From: Streptosporangium sandarakinum
GTDB taxonomy: Bacteria > Actinomycetota > Actinomycetes > Streptosporangiales > Streptosporangiaceae
Direction: 5' to 3'
DNA length: 64,000 nucleotides
NCBI RefSeq assembly: GCF_013409935.1
Contig: NZ_JACCCO010000001.1
Location: 248,001 to 312,000, forward strand
The position numbers and the translations under genes are program-made. Shown piece after piece: positions 56,822-64,000 of this stretch. Position 1 is the first letter of the stretch; each line of letters begins with the position of its first letter. The notes below the pieces were generated by a model. That model did not search any database. It saw only the letters and a program-made list of their open reading frames with translations, and had not been told where the DNA came from.

Positions 56822-57502
56822 TCACAGCCGGTCGAGGAGCTTCCGCATCTGCTTGATCTCGGCCTGCTGGGCGGCGATGATGTCGGCCGCGAGCTTCTTG
56901 GCGGCGGGGTCGGCGCCCTGTGCCTGCTCGGTCTCGGCCATGCCGACCGCGCCCTCGTGGTGAGCGATCATCATCTTCGCGAACATCCGGTCGAACTCGG
57001 CGCCCTTGGCCGCCTTGAGGTCGGCCATCTCCTTGTCGCTCATCATGCCGGGCATGTCGTGTCCCATGTGGCCGCCGTCGGGCATCTCGGGCGCGCCCCA
57101 GGCCTTGAGCCAGCCGGTCATGGTGGCGATCTCCGGGTCCTGCGCTCCCTTGATCTTCGCGGCCAGCTCCTTCACCTCCGGGTCGGCGGCCCGGGTCTCG
57201 GCGAGCTCGGACATCGCGACGGCCTGCCGGTGGTGCGGGATCATCATCTGGGCGAACATCACGTCGGCGGCGTTGGAGCCGGTCGCCGGCGAGGTGCTCT
57301 CGGCGGGTGAGGCGCTCGCGGCGGGCGCGGGCGCACCGCTCGTCATGCCGGTCATACCGGTCATGCCGGCGTTGCCCGGCTGGGCGCTCGTCGCGTCGCC
57401 CCCGCCGCCGCAGGCGGTGAGGAGTGTGAGGGCGCCGGCCCCCGCGGTGACGGCGAGGGCGAGCCTGCGCAGGGCGGGGCGGGTGAGGTGGTGCGTGGAC
57501 AT
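56822..57502 (-). CDS. DUF305-family lipoprotein
   Basis: 226 aa. The lipoprotein signal is RRLALAVTAGAGALTLLTAC (lipobox LTAC). After a Ser/Ala/Met-rich linker, two DUF305 repeats each show the M-F-A-x-M-M-I-x-H-H signature: DVMFAQMMIPHHRQAVAMSE and DRMFAKMMIAHHEGAVGMAE, with a Met/His-rich GHMGHDMPGMMSDKEMADLK between them. Met/His content suggests copper or another metal binding at the cell surface. It is 86 bases before the DUF6153-like gene on the same strand, possibly one operon. Confidence 0.9.
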   Translation of the reverse strand: MSTHHLTRPALRRLALAVTAGAGALTLLTACGGGGDATSAQPGNAGMTGMTGMTSGAPAPAASASPAESTSPATGSNAADVMFAQMMIPHHRQAVAMSELAETRAADPEVKELAAKIKGAQDPEIATMTGWLKAWGAPEMPDGGHMGHDMPGMMSDKEMADLKAAKGAEFDRMFAKMMIAHHEGAVGMAETEQAQGADPAAKKLAADIIAAQQAEIKQMRKLLDRL

Positions 57503-57588
57503 CTTCGCGTTCTCTTTTCGTTCCGTCGGGTCTGCGAACCGGTCGTCCGCGGGCGCGCTTCAACCGCCGCCCGCGGTGGACGGCCGGC

Positions 57589-58113
57589 CTATATGCGGAG
57601 GACCGACAGACGTGCGAGACGCAGGGCCGTCCTCGGCGGGGGCGGCCGGGCGACGAGCGGCGCCGGCCGTACGCCGGCGGGCCGCGCCTCCCGGCTCCGC
57701 CGCGTCCACGCCCACGCCGCTCCGGCGAGGATCAGCACGAGCGAGGTGAGCACGGCCAGGCAGACGGAGGACGGGTCGGAGGATGGAAGGGTGCCGCCGG
57801 GGCCGGAGAGCGAGCCCCGGGGGTCCGGCGTCAGGTGGGACGCCGCACCGGCGCCGGACCGCCCGTGATCACCGGGCAGCGCCTCCGGCGCACCGTGACC
57901 GCGGCCGTGTACGGCGACGGCGGCTTCGCCTGTTCCGGGCATACCGCGGTCGTGTACGGCGACGGCGGCTTCGTCCGTGCCGGGCATGCCGTCGTGCCGC
58001 CCGCCGTGGTCGAGGTGCCCGAGCGTGTGCATCCCGGCGATGCCGAGGACCAGGGCGACGAGGAGCAGCCAGCGGTACGCCGGAAGGGCCGGTCGGCGGG
58101 TCGGGCCGTCCAT
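57589..58113 (-). CDS. DUF6153-like membrane protein with an internal repeat
   Basis: 174 aa from ATG 58111-58113. YRWLLLVALVLGIAGMHTLG is the first helix and family-like motif; CLAVLTSLVLILAGAAWAWT the second. Between them an almost exact 15-residue unit is duplicated (MPGTDEAAVAVHDRG / MPGTGEAAVAVHGRG), followed by a His/Gly/Pro-rich stretch. The Arg-rich tail is cytoplasmic by charge. Often adjacent to a DUF305 lipoprotein gene, as here, which suggests a shared metal-related role. Confidence 0.75.
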   Translation of the reverse strand: MDGPTRRPALPAYRWLLLVALVLGIAGMHTLGHLDHGGRHDGMPGTDEAAVAVHDRGMPGTGEAAVAVHGRGHGAPEALPGDHGRSGAGAASHLTPDPRGSLSGPGGTLPSSDPSSVCLAVLTSLVLILAGAAWAWTRRSREARPAGVRPAPLVARPPPPRTALRLARLSVLRI

Positions 58114-58296
58114 CTCCCCTCCCCCACGTTCGCGCTCCGCCCGTCGCACGGGCCTTCCCCTCAGAAAAGCATATGGCGGCCCGGAGCCGGTCCCGCCGCG
58201 GGCACGGCCGTACCGGACCGCGGACGATCCCGCACCGCCGGTAGGCCCGGGGTCCGAGGTGCCGGGGGCCGGGCCGGGACGCCGGACGGTCACGGG

Positions 58297-58590
58297 TTGC
58301 TGCTGCTCGCCACGGCTCCGCTGATCGTCGCGCTCTGCGCCGGCTGCTACGGCCTGCTCACCGGCGATGCCCGGTTCACCGGCCCGGAGACGCTGAGCAG
58401 TCCGTTCGCGCTGATCGTGGCCGCGCAGCTGATCGTGGCCGCGCAGCTGATCGGCGCGTGCGCCGAGGAGATCGGCTGGCGCCGCCTGCTGCAGCCGCTG
58501 CTGCGCCGCCGGTTCGGCCCGCTGACGGCGCCGATCGTGGTGGGACTGCTGTGGGCGTGGAAGGCACCGGCTGGAATCCGCCTCCGATGA
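58297..58590 (+). pseudogene. CPBP-family intramembrane protease remnant
   Basis: Reads LLLLATAPLIVALCAGCYGL then ACAEEIGWRRLLQPLLRRRF and GPLTAPIVVGLLWAWKAP before running into unrelated residues and a stop. EEIGWR is the E-E-x-x-x-R motif 1 of CPBP proteases. The N-terminal helices and everything after LLWAWK (motifs with the second His and Asn) are missing. A duplicated 18-bp unit (ctgatcgtggccgcgcag) lies in the middle. Confidence 0.7.
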
Positions 58591-58697
58591 GATCGAAGAG
58601 GGCGCCGGCAGCGGGTGGGATCCTCGCCGACGAGGGGTTCTGGCGGGAGTTGGTCTGGGCCTGGCTGGAGCCGTGGCCGCAGGCGTTCGAGGGAGGG

Positions 58698-59672
58698 TCA
58701 GCCGGTGGCGTGGGAACGCCGGCCGGGGACGGTGACCATCGGGGGACGCTCGGCCACGGCCGTGTCGCGGACGGTCGCCCGGTGTCCCCCGGCTCCTCCG
58801 GCTCCCCCGGCCCCGCGGCGGAACTGCACCAGCCGGGGGGACGGCTCGTGCAGGGGGATCATCTTGTTCTGGCGCTCCAGCCGGGACCAGCAGGTTTGCA
58901 GGATCTGGGCGGCCATGCCGCCGAGCGCCTCGGTGGACTGGTGGGAGTGGACCCGGCGGCCCAGGTCCACCTGGGCCAGGGCGTCGAGCCCGGCGAGCTC
59001 CAGCAGGTCGACCAGCAGGGCCAGCTCCACGCCGTAGCCGGTGACGAACGGGACGCGCTCCAGCGCGGAACGCCGCCCGGCGTACTCCCCCGCCAGGGGC
59101 TGGACGAACCCGGCGAGCATCGGCCAGTGCAGGTTGAGCAGCGGGCGGGCGACGAGCTCGGTGACGCGCCCGCCGCCGCCCTGGACGTCCCGCAGCGGCC
59201 GGTCGTAGCAGCCCTTGACGTAGACCACGCCCGGGTCGGCGAGCAGCGGGCCGAGCAGCCCGGTCACGAACGAGGTCCGGAACTCGCGCAGGTCGGCGTC
59301 GACGAAGACCAGCAGGTCGCCGGAGGTCGCGGCGAGCGACTTCCACAACGCCTCCCCCTTGCCGTCCAGCGGCTTGAGGTCGGGGAGGACCTCGTCCTGC
59401 GCCACCACCCTGGCGCCGGCCCGGGCGGCGCGCGCGGCGGTGTCGTCCACCGAGCGGGAGTCGACGACCACGAGCTCGTCCACGAGGGGGGCCGCCTCCA
59501 TCAGGTCGCGCCGGATCACGGCGACGATGTCCCCGACCGTCTCGGCCTCGTCGCGCGCGGGCAGCACGACGCTGACGGTCGCGTCGCCCTTGGCCTCCAG
59601 CAGCCACGACAGCGGCCAGTCCTCCGACGATGAGGTGCGTCTCCGCAGCCATGCCTCCACTTCAGGCAGCAC
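58698..59672 (-). CDS. gpgS: Glucosyl-3-phosphoglycerate synthase (GpgS-like, GT81)
   Basis: 324 aa from GTG 59670-59672. SVVLPARDEAETVGDIVAVI is the nucleotide-binding start of GT-A fold GpgS proteins; the D-x-D metal motif is VFVDADL; KGCYDRPL and FVTGYGVELALLVDLLELAG are characteristic. The enzyme transfers glucose from UDP-glucose to 3-phosphoglycerate, the first step of methylglucose lipopolysaccharide synthesis. The C-terminus is Gly/Arg-rich and may be an extension. Single gene on the minus strand. Confidence 0.9.
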   Translation of the reverse strand: MLPEVEAWLRRRTSSSEDWPLSWLLEAKGDATVSVVLPARDEAETVGDIVAVIRRDLMEAAPLVDELVVVDSRSVDDTAARAARAGARVVAQDEVLPDLKPLDGKGEALWKSLAATSGDLLVFVDADLREFRTSFVTGLLGPLLADPGVVYVKGCYDRPLRDVQGGGGRVTELVARPLLNLHWPMLAGFVQPLAGEYAGRRSALERVPFVTGYGVELALLVDLLELAGLDALAQVDLGRRVHSHQSTEALGGMAAQILQTCWSRLERQNKMIPLHEPSPRLVQFRRGAGGAGGAGGHRATVRDTAVAERPPMVTVPGRRSHATG

Positions 59673-59813
59673 AGCCCACCCTTCTCATCATCGGCGACCT
59701 ACGGCTATCACCATATGCGTCGATAATCATGGACGAGTATCGGGGAACACCTCCTGTCTTCTGTGCTCCCCGCAGGTGGGAGGATCTGCACTGACCGGAG
59801 GGAAAGGGGCACC

Positions 59814-62372
59814 ATGGACCCGGTGGCCGTGATGAAGGCGGCACGCATCGTCCGTGACGAGCTTGACCGGCTGCTGGGCGGGTCTTCCGGGGAACTGCGC
59901 GGGCGACTCGATCCGCTGCTGGCCGAGGAGGGCCGGCAGGCCCCCGGGCCGCTGGCCGACGCCATCGTGATGCTGATCGTCCAGTACGGTCCCGTCTGGG
60001 AACGGTTCAGCGAGCTGATGGCCGCGGGCGACGTGGACGGCGTGAACAGCGTGGAGGGCGGCGGACCCGCCGGTCCCGGCGCGCCGCACGGGGCCGCCCC
60101 CGCCCTCCCGGCCGCCCCCGGCGCACCGCACAGTGCCGCCCCCGCGCTTCCGGCCGCTCCCGGCGCGCCGTTCCCCGGATCCCCGAACCCGCCGATGCCC
60201 CCCGGTTCCGCCGGCCCCGGGACGCCGTTTCCCGGCCCCCCGAACCCGCCGACGCCGTTTCCCGGTTCTCCGATTCCCGGTTCTCCGAACCCGCCGATGC
60301 CTCCCGGCGCGGCGGGCCCCGACGCGCCGCCGCCCGGCCAGACCGGGCCGAACCCGCCGCTCCCCGCGCCCGTCGGCCCGCCGCTGATCGCGGATCCGGT
60401 GGACGTGAACCCGCCGGTCATCGGCCAGGTGGAGCCGGAGCCGCCGGCCGGGCCCTCCGCTGAGCCGGGCTCCCCGGAGTGGGGGTTCCCCGGCCAGGAC
60501 GGGCCGATCGGCACGCCGCCCGAGCAGGCCGGACCGATCGGCGCGCCGCCCGCGTGGGGCGGGCCGATGGATGTGCCATCCGGTCCGGCCGGGCCCGAGT
60601 GGCCGCCGGCCGGTCAGGCCGCACCGCCGCCCCCGCCGCCCGGATCCGAGTGGCCGATGCCCGGTCAGGCCGCACCGCCGCCCGTGTCCGGGTGGACGTC
60701 GCCGGGTCAGGCCGCACCGCCGCCCCCGCCGCCCGTGCCCGTGTGGCCGCCGTCCGGGCAGACCGGGCCGTCCGCACCCGACGGGCCGGCCGGCGCGCTG
60801 CCCCCGCAGACGGGCCCGGCCGGCTCGCCCCCGGCGCGGACCGGGCCCGAGTGGCCGCCGCCCGGACTGCTGGGCTCCACGCGGACCGAGGAGGACCAGG
60901 CCACCACGTCCGTACGGCGGGACGGTACGGAGGAGCCGCAGCCCGCCCGTCCCGCGCAGGGAGGCAAGGGTCCCTCGGTGCTCGGCCGGCTGACCGGCGC
61001 CTTCCGCAGGCGGCGCCCCGAGTCCGCCCCCTCCGGCCCGGCGTGGGCCGGGTTCCCGCTGATCCAGGTGACCGGCGAGGTGGTCGCCGGGACGGAGACA
61101 CGGGTGGAGGTCGGCGTGGTGCCCGGCGAACCCGGCGTGGCCACCGGAGCCCCGCCCGGGAACCCGGCCGCGGGTCCGGGCGCCGCCCCGGCGGCGCCGT
61201 ACAGCGGTGAGCCGTTCGACCTGGACGTCCAGCTCGTCGCCGAGGGGTTCGAGGCGCCCGGCGGCTGGCGGGTGCGGCTGCGCGTCGATCCGGCGACGCC
61301 GTACCCGAGGACGGCGGTGCGCCTGGTGGCGCTCCCGCAGGAGCAGCCGGTCACCGCGCGGCAGATCCAGGTGGTCCACTCGGTGCGCGGACAGGTGACC
61401 GGGTTCGGGGTGCGCGCGCTCGCCGTTGTCGGCGCCCCCGGCACGCTCCCCCAGGAGGGTGACGCGCAGCCGGTCGCCGGCACCCGGGTCCGGACGGGGA
61501 GCGACGCCGACCCGCCGGACGTCACGGCGGTCGTCGTGCACGGCGACCAGCCGGGACGGCTGTGGTGGACCTACCACTCGCCGCACTTCCTCACCCCCGA
61601 CCGGGCGGAGGTCTGCGAGCTGGGCACGCGGATCTCGGAGTTCGGGCGGCACCTGGCGGAGCAGGCCGGCAGCCTCGACGACATGGGACGCCGGATCACC
61701 GCGCGGATCCCGCGGGGCTTCTGGGAACTGCTGCACGCGGTGGCGGCCCGGGTGGCCCCGCGCCGCCCGAACGTGCTGATCGTCTCCCAGGAGACGCACG
61801 TCCCCTGGGAGCTGGCCGCGCTGGAGCACCCGTTCGACCCGTCGGTGCCGCCGTTCCTGAACTGCCAGGCGGTGGCCGGCCGCTGGCCGCTGGGCGGGCG
61901 GCGCCCGGAGCTGCCGCCGCCGGCGCGGGCGGCCGGGCGGAGCATGGCGGTGGTCTACGGCGGCGCCGAGCCCCACCCGCTGACCGGCGCGTACGGCGCC
62001 GCCCGGATCAACCCCGTGCTGAGCGAGGTGCTGGCCCTGCTGTCCCAGCCCACGGACATGGTGCACTTCACCGCCGGAGGTTCGGCGGCCGAGGCGCTGG
62101 GCCGGGGCATGGGCGGCGCGCCGTTCGTCTTCCTGGAGGAGCCGGACGACTGCCAGGCGTTCCTGCTGGCGGGCGCGAGCGCGGTGGTCGCCCCGCTCTG
62201 GCCGGTCGGCGACGACGGCCTGCCGCAGGAGTTCTACCGGCGCTGCCTGGCCGGGGAGCCCCCGGCGGAGGTGTTGCGCTCCCTGCGCTGCCAGGCCCCG
62301 GCCACCGCGACGGCCTACCGGTTCTTCGGCCACCCGTCGCTGACGCTGTCGCCCGGCGGGCCGCCCGCGTGA
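59814..62372 (+). CDS. Pro-rich CHAT-domain (caspase-like) protein, catalytic dyad apparently lost
   Basis: 852 aa from ATG 59814 behind gggaaagggg. Residues 1-~80 are a helical domain (VAVMKAARIVRDELDRLLGG, SGELRGRLDPLLAEEG). Residues ~80-390 are a Pro-rich linker with repeats of NPPMPPG and QAAPPPPPP type. Next comes a beta domain (~410-560), then a CHAT fold ~590-850 (VLIVSQETHVPWELAALEHP, GRSMAVVYGG, DMVHFTAGGSAAEALG, QAFLLAGASAVVAPLWPVGD, FYRRCLAGEPPAEVLRSLRC). In active CHAT proteases the strands carry H-F-x-C-H-G and (L)NAC; here they read HFTAGG and FLEEPDDC, so neither catalytic residue is obvious. Possibly a pseudoprotease adaptor. Confidence 0.8.
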   Translation: MDPVAVMKAARIVRDELDRLLGGSSGELRGRLDPLLAEEGRQAPGPLADAIVMLIVQYGPVWERFSELMAAGDVDGVNSVEGGGPAGPGAPHGAAPALPAAPGAPHSAAPALPAAPGAPFPGSPNPPMPPGSAGPGTPFPGPPNPPTPFPGSPIPGSPNPPMPPGAAGPDAPPPGQTGPNPPLPAPVGPPLIADPVDVNPPVIGQVEPEPPAGPSAEPGSPEWGFPGQDGPIGTPPEQAGPIGAPPAWGGPMDVPSGPAGPEWPPAGQAAPPPPPPGSEWPMPGQAAPPPVSGWTSPGQAAPPPPPPVPVWPPSGQTGPSAPDGPAGALPPQTGPAGSPPARTGPEWPPPGLLGSTRTEEDQATTSVRRDGTEEPQPARPAQGGKGPSVLGRLTGAFRRRRPESAPSGPAWAGFPLIQVTGEVVAGTETRVEVGVVPGEPGVATGAPPGNPAAGPGAAPAAPYSGEPFDLDVQLVAEGFEAPGGWRVRLRVDPATPYPRTAVRLVALPQEQPVTARQIQVVHSVRGQVTGFGVRALAVVGAPGTLPQEGDAQPVAGTRVRTGSDADPPDVTAVVVHGDQPGRLWWTYHSPHFLTPDRAEVCELGTRISEFGRHLAEQAGSLDDMGRRITARIPRGFWELLHAVAARVAPRRPNVLIVSQETHVPWELAALEHPFDPSVPPFLNCQAVAGRWPLGGRRPELPPPARAAGRSMAVVYGGAEPHPLTGAYGAARINPVLSEVLALLSQPTDMVHFTAGGSAAEALGRGMGGAPFVFLEEPDDCQAFLLAGASAVVAPLWPVGDDGLPQEFYRRCLAGEPPAEVLRSLRCQAPATATAYRFFGHPSLTLSPGGPPA

Positions 62373-62475
62373 CGGGCCGCCCCGGCGGACCGCGTGACAC
62401 GCCGTGCCCGCCGGGACGCCGCGGCCCCGCCCGGCCGGGTGGCCTCGCGCCGGCCGGAGGACGGGGCGGCGCGGG

Positions 62476-63945
62476 TCAGTCGAGGGCGTGGCGCTCCAGG
62501 AAGGTGTAGACGTCGGCCTCGTCCACCCCGGGGAAGGAGCCCGGGGGCAGCGCCGCCAGGACGTGGGAGTTGCCCCGGGCGGAGGGCCAGGCGTAGCCCT
62601 CCCAGCGGCGGGCCAGCTCGACCGGCGGACGGCGGCAGCAGTCGCCGGTGGGGCAGCCGGAGCGGGTCCGGTTGGTGGTCTCCCGCCCGCGGAACCAGCG
62701 CGACTCCCGGTACGGCACGCCGAGGGTGATCGCGAAGTTCCGCTCGCGGCTCGGATCGACGTGCGCGACGCAGAAGTAGGTGCCGGTGGGCGAGTCGGAG
62801 TACTGGTAGAAGACCGAGAACCGGTCCGGTGAGAGGAAGACCTGCCGGCCCGACCACTGCTGGCACATCCGCTGGCCCTCGATCGCGCCCTGCTCGTCGG
62901 CGGGGAAGACGATGCCGTCGTTCTCGTAGGCCTTGTAGATGATGCCGCCGGCGTCGTTGCGGACGAAGTGGCAGACCAGGTCCAGGTGGTGGGTGGCGAG
63001 GTTGGTGAAGCGGTGCGCGGCCATCTCGTAGGAGACGGCGTAGACGTCGCGCAGGTCCTCCACGCTCAGCGCCCGGTCCTGCTTGGCCTCCCGCAGGTAC
63101 GGCACGGCCGTGGCCTCGGGCACCAGCACGGCCGCGGCGAAGTAGTTGGCCTCGGTGCGCTGGCGCAGGAAGTCGGCGAAGTCGCGCGGCTTGTGGTGGC
63201 CGAGGGCGAGGTGGCCGAGGGTCTGCAGCAGGATGGTGCGCGGCGTGTGCATGCCGAGCTGCTCGTGCTTGACGTAGATGCGCCGGTTGCGCAGGTCGGT
63301 GATGGAGCGCACCGAGCGCGGCAGGTCCTGGACGGTCTGCACGGTGTAGCCGAAGTGCGTGACCAGGGCCTGGACGGTGCTCTGCGACAGCGCGCCGGCG
63401 CGGTAGCCGACGGCCGACAGCGCCTCGGCCGCGGCCTTCTCGATCTCCTCGAAGTAGTTGCCCAGCTCGCGCTGCGTACGGCGCAGCTCGGCGTTGGCGG
63501 CGCGCGCCTCCTCGGGGGTGGCGGTGCCCTTGGCCTGGCGTGAGCGCAGCTCGCCGTACAGGCCGAGGATGTGCTCCAGCACGTCGTTGGGGACGCGGGC
63601 GGAGACCTTGAGCCTGGCCAGGCCGAGCCCGGCGTAGACCGGGTCGCGCTGCGCCTCCTCCAGCGCCATCTCCAGCTGCGCCCGCCTGCTGGGCGCCTGA
63701 CGGCGCAGCAGCTCCTCCACCGGCACGTTCAACGCGGCGGCCAGCGACTTCAGCAGCGACAGCTTCGGCTCGCGCTTGCCGTTCTCCAGCAGGGACAGCT
63801 GGCTGGGGGCGCGGCCGACGCGCTCGCCGAGGTCGGCGAGGGTCAGGCCCCGCTGCTTGCGCAGGTGGCGGAGACGCTGGCCGAACGCGATGAGGTCCAG
63901 CTCCTGCGTCAAGGTCAGCGGTTCTTCACCCACCAGTGATCCCAT
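62476..63945 (-). CDS. ramB: RamB/PrpR-like regulator with XRE helix-turn-helix and ImmA/IrrE-like domain
   Basis: 489 aa. The XRE helix-turn-helix is LRHLRKQRGLTLADLGERVG then RAPSQLSLLENGKREPKLSL. A domain of the ImmA/IrrE (DUF955) group has TILLQTLGHLALGHHKPRDF (H-E-like: G-H-x-x-L-G-H), and the short-chain fatty acyl regulator domain follows, ending in a Cys cluster (SGCPTGDCCRRPPVEL). Layout and length match RamB/PrpR regulators of acetate and propionate metabolism. The start is ATG 63943-63945. Placement of symbol is by family, not proven orthology. Confidence 0.85.
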   Translation of the reverse strand: MGSLVGEEPLTLTQELDLIAFGQRLRHLRKQRGLTLADLGERVGRAPSQLSLLENGKREPKLSLLKSLAAALNVPVEELLRRQAPSRRAQLEMALEEAQRDPVYAGLGLARLKVSARVPNDVLEHILGLYGELRSRQAKGTATPEEARAANAELRRTQRELGNYFEEIEKAAAEALSAVGYRAGALSQSTVQALVTHFGYTVQTVQDLPRSVRSITDLRNRRIYVKHEQLGMHTPRTILLQTLGHLALGHHKPRDFADFLRQRTEANYFAAAVLVPEATAVPYLREAKQDRALSVEDLRDVYAVSYEMAAHRFTNLATHHLDLVCHFVRNDAGGIIYKAYENDGIVFPADEQGAIEGQRMCQQWSGRQVFLSPDRFSVFYQYSDSPTGTYFCVAHVDPSRERNFAITLGVPYRESRWFRGRETTNRTRSGCPTGDCCRRPPVELARRWEGYAWPSARGNSHVLAALPPGSFPGVDEADVYTFLERHALD

Positions 63946-64000
63946 GCTCCGATGCTAGACGAAATTTCAACGGATATTTCCGTACAGCGAGGACAGCTGT

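Overview
The window is GC-rich actinobacterial DNA. GTG and TTG starts, ATGA/GTGA/TGATG gene overlaps and probable leaderless promoters are frequent. The gene content includes a mycothiol-type DinB-fold protein, a GpgS-like glucosyltransferase, a RamB-type regulator, WXG100/ESX-like toxins and a DUF6153-like protein. This suggests a filamentous actinomycete, possibly of the Streptosporangiaceae; the family placement is inference. The local texture is accessory: biosynthesis, toxins, a transposon and many decayed genes.

Layout. 0.2-5.9 kb (minus): a tightly coupled six-gene organosulfur operon (ssuABC-like transporter, flavin-dependent monooxygenase, two flavin reductases), preceded by an unlisted 24-codon Cys-containing leader peptide with its own promoter. 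6.0-8.5 kb: a LanC-like protein and a cluster of decayed genes, including a sulfotransferase broken by a short palindromic repeat that also lies inside ssuB. 8.5-9.8 kb: an SDR dehydrogenase and a YchJ-like protein. 10.0-13.6 kb: a WXG100-type toxin island. Two convergent genes there each carry one complementary half of an endonuclease/exonuclease/phosphatase (EEP) fold. 13.8-23.2 kb: pentapeptide-repeat protein, nitronate monooxygenase, LysE exporter, an ArsR-SRPBCC-DinB operon with a clear operator, NUDIX, a TPR protein, a large membrane-anchored repeat protein and a phosphotriesterase-like lactonase. 23.3-26.2 kb: a TauD/SGNH-CBM2 chimera and a GH95 pseudogene.

29.0-39.3 kb: two NRPS genes form a three-module line (A-PCP-C-A-PCP / C-A-PCP-TE). 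The second is fused to an MFS exporter, and its thioesterase has Cys in place of the nucleophilic Ser. A strong hairpin terminator follows. 39.5-46.6 kb: small regulators, a secreted Ig-like protein, an HxlR/NmrA pair and several remnants.

46.75-53.21 kb is a complete Tn3-family transposon. It has near-identical inverted repeats of about 84 bp and a perfect 5-bp target duplication (AGGTG). It carries two TetR genes, a membrane protein fragment, a small membrane protein, a secreted carboxylesterase and a resolvase, with a transposase gene that has lost its middle. 53.5-64 kb: acyl-CoA dehydrogenase, an MFS/TetR pair with a duplicated operator, a DUF305 lipoprotein, a DUF6153-like protein, GpgS, a Pro-rich CHAT-domain protein whose catalytic dyad looks lost, and a RamB-like regulator.

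The best candidates for undescribed biology are the split EEP toxin pair (11.8-13.6 kb), the Cys-thioesterase/MFS NRPS, the CHAT-fold protein, and the interspersed palindromic element that both breaks and extends genes.
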